From Caldicoprobacter algeriensis (GTDB taxonomy: Bacteria > Bacillota > Clostridia > Caldicoprobacterales > Caldicoprobacteraceae): 64,000 nt of DNA. The notes under the pieces were generated by a model that was not told the DNA's origin, made no database searches, and saw only the letters and a program-made list of their open reading frames with translations. A program made the position numbers and the translations under genes. Of the stretch, positions 16,390-24,309 are shown piece by piece (the stretch's first letter is position 1; each line of letters begins with the position of its first letter). Location: assembly GCF_023838525.1 (NCBI RefSeq), contig NZ_JAHUQD010000004.1, positions 62,001 to 126,000 of the forward strand, given 5' to 3'.

Positions 16390-18072
16390 ATGGATATAAA
16401 TGATGTTAAGAATATTGTGGCATACAATGCCTCCAGCATACCAGTATTGTTTGAGATGTGCCGTATTGCAAAAATAGCAGAAACTGTCAATGATATGGTA
16501 GAATGGAAAGTCGATAATTCCAAGGTTTCGCCAGGATTCTTAATAGAAGTATTGATAGTAACCATAATGCATAGGAGACAGCCTTTATGGAAAATTGAAG
16601 AATACTGGAGGAAACAAAAACTTGAATTCATGTTAGAGGGTAGCGGTATCACAGTAGAACAATTAAACGACGATGCATTTGCTCGTGCTTTAGACAAACT
16701 GCATACAGTAAACATGAAAGAGCTTGTCAGTCGTATATGTCTTAACATGTTAAAGGCTCATAATTTGACTATAGAGAGCCTATATTTGGATACAACATCT
16801 ATTTCTGTAGAAGGGTTGTATGAAGGGGATGAGGAAGACGACTTTATAATCTGCTATGGTTACAGCAAAGATAATAGGCCTGACCTTAAGCAATTCAAGA
16901 TAGGGGCAGCAGTACAGCAGAGTGGACTTCCTGTAATGGGTCAGCTTTTATCTGGCAACAAATCAGACCGTGAATGGAACCCAGAGGCGATAAAGGAGAT
17001 GAAGGTATTTTTTGAGGGGCAACAATATAGAGATATTATATTTGTGGGGGATTCAGCGACTGTATCTTCATATGAATCGCTAAGGCAGTTAGAGGGAATA
17101 AAGTTTATATCACGTTTACCAGAGAATTTTTCATGTGTTTCGGAGTGGAAAGAGAAGGCATGGCAGGGAGTAAATTGGGAAGAAGTAGGAACATTAAGTG
17201 AGTCTTCACGTAAAGATGCAGCAGAATACAGGATTTATGAATTTGTGGAAACTATAGATGGGAAGCCATATCGATTTGTATTAGTACATACAAATTCGTT
17301 GAGGGAGCAGAAGATAAAGACATTGCAGAAGCGGTGGGAGAAAGAGAAGAGGGAGCTTGAGAAAGAGGCTAAGAGTATAGGCAAGAGAGCATTTGCATGT
17401 GTTGAAGATGCAATGCGAGAAAGTAAAGCTTTTATAGAGAAAGTTAAGTCAATGCATTACAATGTAGAAGCCCATATAGAAGAGGAGGTTAGTCGGAGGT
17501 ATAGTAGAAGAGGGAGGCCTGGTACGGAAGACAGTTACGATGAGACGGTAAGCTACTACGTAAAGCATACTATAGGAGAGAGGGATGATATGGCATGTGA
17601 AAAAGACTTATTTATGGAATCGACATTTGTTCTTATTACTTCAGTTATGGATAGAGAGAAATATCCTGGAAGGAGGATACTGGCGGAATATAAAGGGCAA
17701 AGTTCAATAGAGCAGGCATTTAAGTTTTTAAAAAGTCCAGTGTACTTAGGGCCAGTATATTTGAAGAAACCTGAGCAAGTAGAAGCGCTGGGATATGTAT
17801 TTATACTTGTTTTACTGATAGCGAGTTATTTAGAGTACAGAGTAAGGAAGGCATTGAGGGAGAGGGGAGAATATTATATTCAGCCTAATGGTCAAAAATC
17901 GACTCGACCATCGGTTAGGACTATACTTGAGGTATTGGAGACAGTATTGGTTATATATTTCAATGGTGATCTGTATTTGCCAAATGATACTTCACCAAAG
18001 ATATTGAAGATGCTAGAATGGTTGGGATTTAGTCCTGACATTTACACGAAAAAGATAAATCCCATTTTTTAA
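16390..18072 (+). CDS. IS1634 family transposase
   Basis: 560 residues, full length for the family. The N-terminal ~110 residues (MCRIAKIAETVNDMVEW...DDAFARALDKL) match the domain found in front of IS1634-type DDE transposases. The first catalytic Asp is in LYLDTTSISVEG, the second in IIFVGDSATVSS and the Glu region in YKGQSSIEQAFKFLKSPVYLGPVY, a YREK-like block of the IS4/IS1634 superfamily. The frame is intact, so it may be active. Its codon use is AT-richer than the flanking housekeeping genes. Confidence 0.88.
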   Translation: MDINDVKNIVAYNASSIPVLFEMCRIAKIAETVNDMVEWKVDNSKVSPGFLIEVLIVTIMHRRQPLWKIEEYWRKQKLEFMLEGSGITVEQLNDDAFARALDKLHTVNMKELVSRICLNMLKAHNLTIESLYLDTTSISVEGLYEGDEEDDFIICYGYSKDNRPDLKQFKIGAAVQQSGLPVMGQLLSGNKSDREWNPEAIKEMKVFFEGQQYRDIIFVGDSATVSSYESLRQLEGIKFISRLPENFSCVSEWKEKAWQGVNWEEVGTLSESSRKDAAEYRIYEFVETIDGKPYRFVLVHTNSLREQKIKTLQKRWEKEKRELEKEAKSIGKRAFACVEDAMRESKAFIEKVKSMHYNVEAHIEEEVSRRYSRRGRPGTEDSYDETVSYYVKHTIGERDDMACEKDLFMESTFVLITSVMDREKYPGRRILAEYKGQSSIEQAFKFLKSPVYLGPVYLKKPEQVEALGYVFILVLLIASYLEYRVRKALRERGEYYIQPNGQKSTRPSVRTILEVLETVLVIYFNGDLYLPNDTSPKILKMLEWLGFSPDIYTKKINPIF

Positions 18073-18300
18073 CATGCGAAATGTGGGATTTAATAACATT
18101 TATTCCTTATTTCTTGTAAGGATTTTTAAAATAAAGTTGGTTTCGAATAGGGGTAAGGTGAAAGGAAAAAGGTATAAGGTTGCATTTTCTATTGTCTTTT
18201 TTCAGTCTTATTTCAATCAATATATCGTTTTCAATCCCTTTAAAATTAATACCTTTAGCCTTATTACTTTCCCCTTAACCCTTCCTTCCAAAAAACAAAC

Positions 18301-18339
18301 CCCGCAGCAAATGAAGATTTCTCCTGCATCTGCTACGGG
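18301..18339 (-). terminator. Probable glmS terminator
   Basis: CCCGCAGCA (18301-18309) pairs imperfectly with TGCTACGGG (18331-18339). On the minus strand the hairpin is followed by GTTTGTTTTTTGG. It lies about 95 bp beyond the glmS stop, with the repeat block at 18351-18400 in between. Confidence 0.5.
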
Positions 18340-18350
18340 ATTTTGGAATG

Positions 18351-18410
18351 AACTTTATTTTTATAGAGCGAACTTTATTTTAATGGAGTCAACTTTATTT
18401 GAATTATACA
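18351..18410. repeat. Three AACTTTATTT repeats with 20-bp period, possible IS end
   Basis: AACTTTATTT occurs at 18351, 18371 and 18391, exactly 20 bp apart, with further similarity between units. Read on the minus strand the block starts TGTATAATTCAAATAAAG. Regularly spaced terminal repeats starting with TG are typical of IS21-family ends. The rest of 18079-18434 holds no convincing gene. Confidence 0.45.
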
Positions 18411-18434
18411 CAAACGGAATCACTTTTTTAGCAT

Positions 18435-20258
18435 CTACTCAACCGTGACGCTCTTGGCAAGGTTCCTGGGCTTATCCACGTCACAGCCTTTGGCCACAGC
18501 CACATAGTACGCATACAGTTGAAGTGGTATGACCACCAAAACAGGCGCCAGAATATCATATACCCTGGGTATATATATTACCCTATCTGCTTCCTTTTCT
18601 ATCTCGGTATCGCCTTCCATGGCCACGGCTATGACAAACGCACCCCTCGCCTTCACTTCCTTTATATTGCTCAATGTCTTTTCAAACAATCCCTTTTGGG
18701 TGGCCAGGGCAACCACAGGCGTACCTTCTTCTATTAACGCTATAGTACCGTGCTTCAATTCCCCTGCAGCGTAGGCTTCTGAATGGATATACGAGATTTC
18801 CTTCAGCTTGAGGGAACCTTCCATGGCCACAGCATAGTCCAGTCCCCTGCCCATATAGAATATGCTGCTGGCGTTGAATGTCTCATCCGCGCATCTCTGA
18901 ATAATCTCTTTATCATCGAGTATCTCCTGAGCCAGCCCTGGCAATCTCTTTATCTCCTCAATTATCCGCTGGTATTCATCTGCTGATATTCTCCCCATCT
19001 TATCGGCAAAATCCAGCGCCATCATATACATGCATAAAAGCTGAGTGGTATATGCCTTTGTGGAAGCCACGGCAATCTCTGGCCCCGCCCAAGTATACAC
19101 CACATGGTCAGCCTCCCTGGACACCGTGCTTCCCACCACGTTGGTGATAGCTATAACCTTGGCACCCACCTTTTTGCACATCCTCATGGCAGCCAGAGTA
19201 TCGGCCGTCTCACCCGACTGGCTTATGATGATCACTATGTTATCCTCATTTATCAATGGATACTTGTATCTGAACTCCGAAGCGATTTCAACGTCCACCG
19301 GTATCCTTGCCAGCTTCTCAATTACATACTTGCCCACAACACCCGCGTGATATGCCGTTCCACAGGCGATGATTATAATCTTACCGGCCTTTTCAAGCTG
19401 CTCTCTCGTGATGTTCAAGTCGCTTAAGTTAACCTTCCCATCTACAATACGAGAAGTCATTGTATCCCTTAATGCCTTTGGTTCCTCATGTATCTCCTTT
19501 ATCATAAAATGCTGGTATCCGCCTTTTTCAGCCGACTCCACATCCCATGTGACTTCAAACACTTCCTTTTGTACCTTTTTACCATACTGATCTATGATTT
19601 CTACTGCATCCCTGCGGACTAAAGCTATCTCCCTGTCTTCCAGCAGGTACACCCTTCTGGTATACTTCAATATAGCTGGTATATCCGAAGCTATATAGTT
19701 TTCACCATCCCCCAGGCCTATCACCAGCGGGCTGTCCTTGCGCGCAACCACCATACAATCGGGATGATCCTTAGCAATAACGCCCAGTGCATAAGAGCCC
19801 TCTATCTTGTCCAGCGTATTTCTAACCGCCTCTACAAGGTCTCCACGGTAATAATAATTGATGAGATGTGCAACCACTTCAGTATCGGTTTCCGATACAA
19901 AGACATATCCTTCCTTCTGAAGCCAATCTTTAAGCTTCATGTAATTCTCTATGATGCCGTTGTGGACTATTGCGATCTCCCCGGACTGATTGGTATGGGG
20001 ATGTGAGTTGATATCGGAAGGTTCGCCATGGGTAGCCCATCTGGTATGGCCTATTCCCAGCGTCCCCTGAAGCTGGTTGGGGTCTATCCTTTGCTCCAGT
20101 ACCGTCAGCCTTCCCTTTGCCTTGCTGATATTTATACAATGGCCGTTATGGACCGCCACTCCAGCCGAGTCATAACCTCTGTATTCCAATCTCTTTAATC
20201 CTTCAAGTAAAATAGGCAAAGCCTGTTTGTCTCCTATATACCCTACAATACCGCACAC
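18435..20258 (-). CDS. glmS: Glutamine-fructose-6-phosphate aminotransferase (isomerising)
   Basis: 607 residues. The N-terminal glutaminase starts with the nucleophile Cys2 (MCGIVGYIG) and has the HTRWATHGEPS and HNGIIENY blocks. Two SIS sugar-isomerase domains follow (SQSGETADT, ASTKAYTTQ) and the protein ends in the family-typical KPRNLAKSVTVE. It makes glucosamine-6-phosphate for peptidoglycan. The start is a GTG at 20258 with GGAGGAG upstream, forced by the need to expose Cys2. A TATAAT-like box lies at 20328-20333. The leader has two 9-bp repeats, ATCACTACA at 20273 and 20286. No glmS ribozyme core was found. Confidence 0.96.
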   Translation of the reverse strand: MCGIVGYIGDKQALPILLEGLKRLEYRGYDSAGVAVHNGHCINISKAKGRLTVLEQRIDPNQLQGTLGIGHTRWATHGEPSDINSHPHTNQSGEIAIVHNGIIENYMKLKDWLQKEGYVFVSETDTEVVAHLINYYYRGDLVEAVRNTLDKIEGSYALGVIAKDHPDCMVVARKDSPLVIGLGDGENYIASDIPAILKYTRRVYLLEDREIALVRRDAVEIIDQYGKKVQKEVFEVTWDVESAEKGGYQHFMIKEIHEEPKALRDTMTSRIVDGKVNLSDLNITREQLEKAGKIIIIACGTAYHAGVVGKYVIEKLARIPVDVEIASEFRYKYPLINEDNIVIIISQSGETADTLAAMRMCKKVGAKVIAITNVVGSTVSREADHVVYTWAGPEIAVASTKAYTTQLLCMYMMALDFADKMGRISADEYQRIIEEIKRLPGLAQEILDDKEIIQRCADETFNASSIFYMGRGLDYAVAMEGSLKLKEISYIHSEAYAAGELKHGTIALIEEGTPVVALATQKGLFEKTLSNIKEVKARGAFVIAVAMEGDTEIEKEADRVIYIPRVYDILAPVLVVIPLQLYAYYVAVAKGCDVDKPRNLAKSVTVE

Positions 20259-20490
20259 CGCATACTCCTCCCATCACTACAAGCTATCACTACAGGCTAA
20301 AGTTTACATAAACCCGTTCCCTTTCAAATTATAGCTGCAACTTTACTCACATAAGCCAATTTTAAGAATAACCAAATCAGCCCACATCACACATATATGT
20401 TATCACATCGAGCACTTGAATACAATTTCTGAATTCAGATTTCTGCTCATCCAAAAACTCAAATAACCTCTAATCCTCTTGCAACTATGG

Positions 20491-21702
20491 CTATATACAG
20501 ATGATCTCGGCAAAGTGCTTGCCCAAAACACTCACCACATCGCCATCTATCCGGTTATTTTTTACCTGCTCCCACATTATATCCATGGTCTCCTTCTCAC
20601 CGTAACCCGCCCTGTACGGCCTATCTTCAGTTATGGCTCCCACCATATCAGCTACAGCCATTACCCTGGCCCCCAGGTCCAGTTCACCAGCAGTAAGGTG
20701 AAAAGGATAACCGCTTCCGTCCAGACGCTCATGATGAAAGGCAGCCCAGTCCCGCACCTTGTCCATCACATTCAGCCGGTTAATCAGGCAATAAGTATAA
20801 TATGAGTGCTGTTTGATTACTCGGTACTCGCCTTCGGTCAACCTTCCCTGCTTGTGCAGTATGGTATCGGGTACAGCCAGCTTGCCCAAATCATGCAGCA
20901 GACCTGCTATTTCCATAAAAAACAGGTCTTGTCCCCTCATGCCGCAAAACTCAGCCAATCTTACGGCTATTGACGCTATGCGTTGGGAATGCTGTGCCGT
21001 AAAGGGGCTCTTTCTATCTACAATCCTTGCACAAAGATGAGAAAACTGCCGTATATCGTTGGCATTCATCTTAATATCCATTGAGGGAAAGCTGATGTGC
21101 TCCACCACCGGTTGATATTCATTCACGATATCCAGCCAAAACGACTCCTTTACAGCTAGATCGGTAAAAGCCTCGACCAGTCCGGGATTAAACATAGAAC
21201 CTTTATAGCTCAAGATTGTATTCACGATGTCATCCACCTGTTCCAACACGAGCCTGCCAGGCTTGATCAGCACCTCGATTCTGTCGGCCAAATGGATGAT
21301 TTGAGCCTCCAAAGGGACATCTACCAAATTGCTTTGTGTCTCAGAATAGTCGGTGTGGTGATAAAGAATGAAAGGTTTGATGCCTTTAAGTAGGTTTACC
21401 GTTTCAACCAGCTCAGCGCCATCACGGCAATGGGACCATAAAATTTCTCTATCCAAGCGGAATTCCCTCGCCTTTTCCTTCACCCTGAAAGACTCAATGC
21501 CTATGTCGTGCAGGTATGACGCGATTACAAGGTCAGTGGGGTCATGACCCGGCTTTACCTTTTCAAACAGCCGGAAGGCGATATATGCCACCCTCTGCCC
21601 ATGGTGATGTGAACCCCTCTCCATGAGGTCAACGGCGCAGGCAAGCATCTCGGCAAAATCCAGAAGGTTAGCTGTAAACTCCAAAAAACTCACCCCACCC
21701 AT
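20491..21702 (-). CDS. Tandem HD / HD-GYP phosphohydrolase (probable c-di-GMP phosphodiesterase)
   Basis: 403 residues with two HD-type domains. The first (~30-190) has GSHHHGQRVAYIAFRL and SYLHDIGIES. The second (~225-403) is a canonical HD-GYP domain with HSQRIASIAVRL, AGLLHDLGKLAVPD, KQHSYYTYCLI, HHERLDGSGYP and RVMAVADMVGAITEDRPYR. HD-GYP proteins hydrolyse c-di-GMP to pGpG or GMP. No receiver or membrane segment is seen. The gene follows cbiO by two bases, but a functional link is not obvious. The start codon (ATG at 21702 or the TTG six codons on, after GGGGTGAG) is uncertain. Confidence 0.87.
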   Translation of the reverse strand: MGGVSFLEFTANLLDFAEMLACAVDLMERGSHHHGQRVAYIAFRLFEKVKPGHDPTDLVIASYLHDIGIESFRVKEKAREFRLDREILWSHCRDGAELVETVNLLKGIKPFILYHHTDYSETQSNLVDVPLEAQIIHLADRIEVLIKPGRLVLEQVDDIVNTILSYKGSMFNPGLVEAFTDLAVKESFWLDIVNEYQPVVEHISFPSMDIKMNANDIRQFSHLCARIVDRKSPFTAQHSQRIASIAVRLAEFCGMRGQDLFFMEIAGLLHDLGKLAVPDTILHKQGRLTEGEYRVIKQHSYYTYCLINRLNVMDKVRDWAAFHHERLDGSGYPFHLTAGELDLGARVMAVADMVGAITEDRPYRAGYGEKETMDIMWEQVKNNRIDGDVVSVLGKHFAEIICI

Positions 21703-21704
21703 TT

Positions 21705-22541
21705 TTATCTAACGCTCTTTAACAGCGTATCAAGCTGCTCTTTGGCCTGTTCCGGAGTGGTAGGTACTGTTATATTATAGCCCTTTTCTTTAAGGTGCGT
21801 AAATATGTCAACCAGGATAGGCGGTTCAAGGTGTGCCGCCTCCAATACATCCCTCTGGATAAACACCTCATAAGGACTTCCCTTTGTGACTATCTTGCCA
21901 TCGTATAGCACGTACACCGTATCGGCTATATAGGGCACCAGGTTTACATCGTGAGTGGTAACGATCAGCGTGGTGCCATTTTCCCGGTTCAGCTGATTCA
22001 GCAGGTCCATCATCTCCCTTTTGGAAGCAGGGGCCAAACCGTCAAACGGTTCATCGAGTATCAAAAGTTTTGGCGACATGGCTATAGCGCCTGCCAGGGC
22101 CACCTTTTTCTTCTGTCCACCACTCAGGTAATGGGGTATCTTGTGCAGTATATCCTGGATCCCGATCCTCGTTGCGACCGCCATCACGCGCCTTTCTACC
22201 TCTTCCCTGCTCAGCCTCTCATTCCTGGGCGTGAAGGCAATGTCATCGTACACCGTTGGCCCTATTATCTGCTCATCGACGTTTTGGAAAACCATGCCGA
22301 TGTTCCGCCGCACCTGTCGGAAATGCTTATGCGGCTGCAGCCCCATCACCTTTACCGAGCCCTCAACCGGTGCGAGCAGCCCCAATATATGTGAAAGCAA
22401 TGTGGTCTTGCCGGCACCGTTGGGCCCCAAGATGACCACCCTCTCGCCCGAATGCACCACAAAGTCCAGCCCGCACAATGTCACCTGCGTGTTATCTGGA
22501 TATATATGCTTTATGCATCTTACTTCTACAAGAGCCTCCAC
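21705..22541 (-). CDS. cbiO: ECF cobalt/nickel transporter ATPase
   Basis: 278 residues with Walker A GPNGAGKTT, signature YLSGGQKKK, Walker B LLILDEPFDGLAP and switch His in TTHD. The last ~60 residues form the extension common in CbiO/NikO. The GTG start at 22541 overlaps the end of cbiQ by 16 nt. It energises the CbiM/CbiQ membrane pair. Confidence 0.92.
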   Translation of the reverse strand: MEALVEVRCIKHIYPDNTQVTLCGLDFVVHSGERVVILGPNGAGKTTLLSHILGLLAPVEGSVKVMGLQPHKHFRQVRRNIGMVFQNVDEQIIGPTVYDDIAFTPRNERLSREEVERRVMAVATRIGIQDILHKIPHYLSGGQKKKVALAGAIAMSPKLLILDEPFDGLAPASKREMMDLLNQLNRENGTTLIVTTHDVNLVPYIADTVYVLYDGKIVTKGSPYEVFIQRDVLEAAHLEPPILVDIFTHLKEKGYNITVPTTPEQAKEQLDTLLKSVR

Positions 22542-23242
22542 GCTATCACCATCCCAATCACGATAAATGCAGAAAGAACGATAACCACCCCGTCAGGGTA
22601 GCCCAGTTTCCACCATCTTCGCACTATTGGAATGCCGCCGTCATATCCTCTGAGCAGGTATATTTTGTACATTCTTTGGCTAATCTCAAATGAATGCAAC
22701 AGAATCAATCCAACTGCCGCTGCCATATTTTTAACGTTCACGATCACGTTAAAAGGGTGGTACCCACCCCTTATCTTTATGCTGCGCAGCAGGCTGTCCA
22801 CTTGGTCAATCAAAATAAAAAAAGAACGGTATGTAAATAAAAATATATCCACCAGCAGGCCGGGCAAATACGCCGATAAAAAGGCAAAGACCTCCACCCA
22901 AGGCGTGGTGGCCAGCAAAAACAGGGTCACAAGGGCAGCCCCCGTACCTTTGAATATTACCAAAAGCCCGGATGCCCACGACTCCTGAAACTTCAGCAGA
23001 GCAAAAAGCAGGCTGAAAAAAAACGGATAAAATAGCAGGTGCACTAGCTCCTTAAATTGCACCCTGGCTATCAGATGCAAAATCAACAGAATCACTATCA
23101 GTAATCCCAGCGCAAGGACATCGCCGCTGCCAATGACCGCCCCCAGCAGGCACAGCGTCATCAACAGCTTGGAGGGCACGCCTGCACGGTGAAATAAGCT
23201 AGCGCCGCTGCTGGCCATCTGATCTATTGCCGCCAAATGCAC
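22526..23242 (-). CDS. cbiQ: ECF cobalt/nickel transporter transmembrane protein
   Basis: 238 residues, with about five to six hydrophobic segments and the two coupling-helix motifs of EcfT/CbiQ proteins (IKIRGGYHPFN and YLLRGYDGG). The GTG start at 23242 has a GGGGAGGGATCAGGA purine stretch upstream. It links the substrate-binding CbiM to CbiO. Confidence 0.9.
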   Translation of the reverse strand: MHLAAIDQMASSGASLFHRAGVPSKLLMTLCLLGAVIGSGDVLALGLLIVILLILHLIARVQFKELVHLLFYPFFFSLLFALLKFQESWASGLLVIFKGTGAALVTLFLLATTPWVEVFAFLSAYLPGLLVDIFLFTYRSFFILIDQVDSLLRSIKIRGGYHPFNVIVNVKNMAAAVGLILLHSFEISQRMYKIYLLRGYDGGIPIVRRWWKLGYPDGVVIVLSAFIVIGMVIAWRLL

Positions 23243-23256
23243 TCCTGATCCCTCCC

Positions 23257-23994
23257 CTACCTATCCTTATCGGACGCATGGTTTACTATATCCGGCCGTA
23301 CCTTCATAAAAAATCTTATGACCAAAGCAGTTACTACGCTTTCTAATATAATGCCTAAAAACAGCACAGCCAGCACAGCAGCCCATCCCGCTAAGGCTAT
23401 CCCTCCAAAACGGTACGCCGTATCCTCCCGATGCAGTCCCTCCTCCTGCCCGCCAGTACCATCCTCGGCATGGTTCTCTCCATGTAAAACGCCTTCCCCT
23501 GACTGTATATTTACCACTCCGATTGAGCTCAAAAACAAAATCATAAGCGCAGTAGACAACAAGAGGGCCACTGCCGTCGATACGATGGCTGAAGGTACGG
23601 CACCAAATTTACCCCTCAGCAGTCTAAAAGCAGCGCCACCAGCAAGCGCTTCAATCCCTATAATCAAGGTATTTAATCCCACAACCGAGATGCCCCCATG
23701 TCCCAAAAGGGCCAGGATAAAATTGACCACAAAAACTACCACAAACCCCAGGCCTGGTCCTACTAGCATGCCAGCCAGGGCAGCAAAGTTCATATGAAAA
23801 GGTATAAACCCCAGAGGTACCGACATGGTGATCAACATAACCGCCGCCATCATGGCCATCTCAGGTATTCTGCCCCGCACCTTCTCCGCGTCCACCCTTT
23901 TCAACACGGCAAACACCACAATCAGGCTAATCAGGTACCCTACTGCCCACCAGATGGCGGGAACTACTCCGTCGGGCAAATGAATATGGCTCAT
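23257..23994 (-). CDS. cbiM: ECF cobalt/nickel transporter substrate-binding membrane protein with a histidine-containing loop
   Basis: 245 residues. The N-terminus MSHIHLPDG corresponds to the metal-binding MHIPDG end of CbiM/NikM. IPFHMNFAALAGMLVGPGLG and LGHGGISVVGLNTLIIG are family blocks carrying further metal-binding residues. Seven or so hydrophobic segments are visible. Residues ~174-198 form an acidic, His-bearing loop (HGENHAEDG...HREDTAYRFGG) before the last helix. No cbiN gene is present, so this loop and last helix may do CbiN's work, as in fused NikMN-like proteins. Confidence 0.9.
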   Translation of the reverse strand: MSHIHLPDGVVPAIWWAVGYLISLIVVFAVLKRVDAEKVRGRIPEMAMMAAVMLITMSVPLGFIPFHMNFAALAGMLVGPGLGFVVVFVVNFILALLGHGGISVVGLNTLIIGIEALAGGAAFRLLRGKFGAVPSAIVSTAVALLLSTALMILFLSSIGVVNIQSGEGVLHGENHAEDGTGGQEEGLHREDTAYRFGGIALAGWAAVLAVLFLGIILESVVTALVIRFFMKVRPDIVNHASDKDR

Positions 23995-24052
23995 GGAAAG
24001 CCCTCCCCAGTTTCAAATTCCTTCGTAGCCCCTATACTCTCTAAGAACTAAT

Positions 24053-24107
24053 TGCAAATAGTTTGCATTTGCTTTACCATTATATGCCTCGTCTTTTAGT
24101 TTGTCAA
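24053..24107 (-). promoter_or_regulatory. cbiMQO promoter and Nur-like operator
   Basis: Minus strand: TTGACA (24102-24107), 17-bp spacer, TATAAT (24079-24084), a perfect sigma-A consensus. Just downstream of -10, at 24053-24067, lies the perfect palindrome TGCAAA-TAG-TTTGCA, which would cover the first transcribed bases. The motif resembles the TTGCA/TGCAA half-sites of nickel-responsive Fur-family regulators. The leader is too short for a cobalamin riboswitch. Confidence 0.7.
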
Positions 24108-24309
24108 GTGCAGTACAGATTATAACCAAAAAAGCTCAATCAGTACAAATTACACAAAAATTTCGCTTATTTTTATCAAATCTTGCAATATACGAAAATT
24201 CAGCAAAAAGTGTATAATTATATCATATAGTTTGTAACACATATAATAAACAACAATGAAATATTTCCAAGATATGATACTACTATTGGTGTTGGCTGAA
24301 AGGAGAGCT

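Larger units (their letters stand above)
16286..18078 (+). mobile_element. IS1634-type insertion sequence
   Basis: About 1.79 kb. The ends are imperfect inverted repeats: left 16286-16309 begins CGCATGTAAAAAATAGG, and right 18056-18078 read inward begins CGCATGTTAAAAAATGGG. One full-length transposase gene fills the element. The right repeat covers the transposase stop codon. I could not find a convincing target-site duplication, so the outer borders may be off by a few bases. Confidence 0.75.

Noticed and set aside
18074-18448. Plus-strand open frame of 124 codons after the transposase
   Set aside because: It has no ribosome site, an AT-driven composition, reads through the terminator-like hairpin and the periodic repeats, and ends inside glmS. 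It is a chance frame.
20259-20490. glmS ribozyme
   Set aside because: The conserved catalytic core is not present on either strand in the glmS leader.
23995-24110. Cobalamin riboswitch for cbiMQO
   Set aside because: The leader from the consensus promoter is only about 75 nt and lacks the B12-box. A palindromic operator is present instead.
24256-24309. In-frame ATG as the helicase start
   Set aside because: It has no ribosome binding site, whereas AAGGAG lies directly ahead of the GTG codons at 24310 and 24316.
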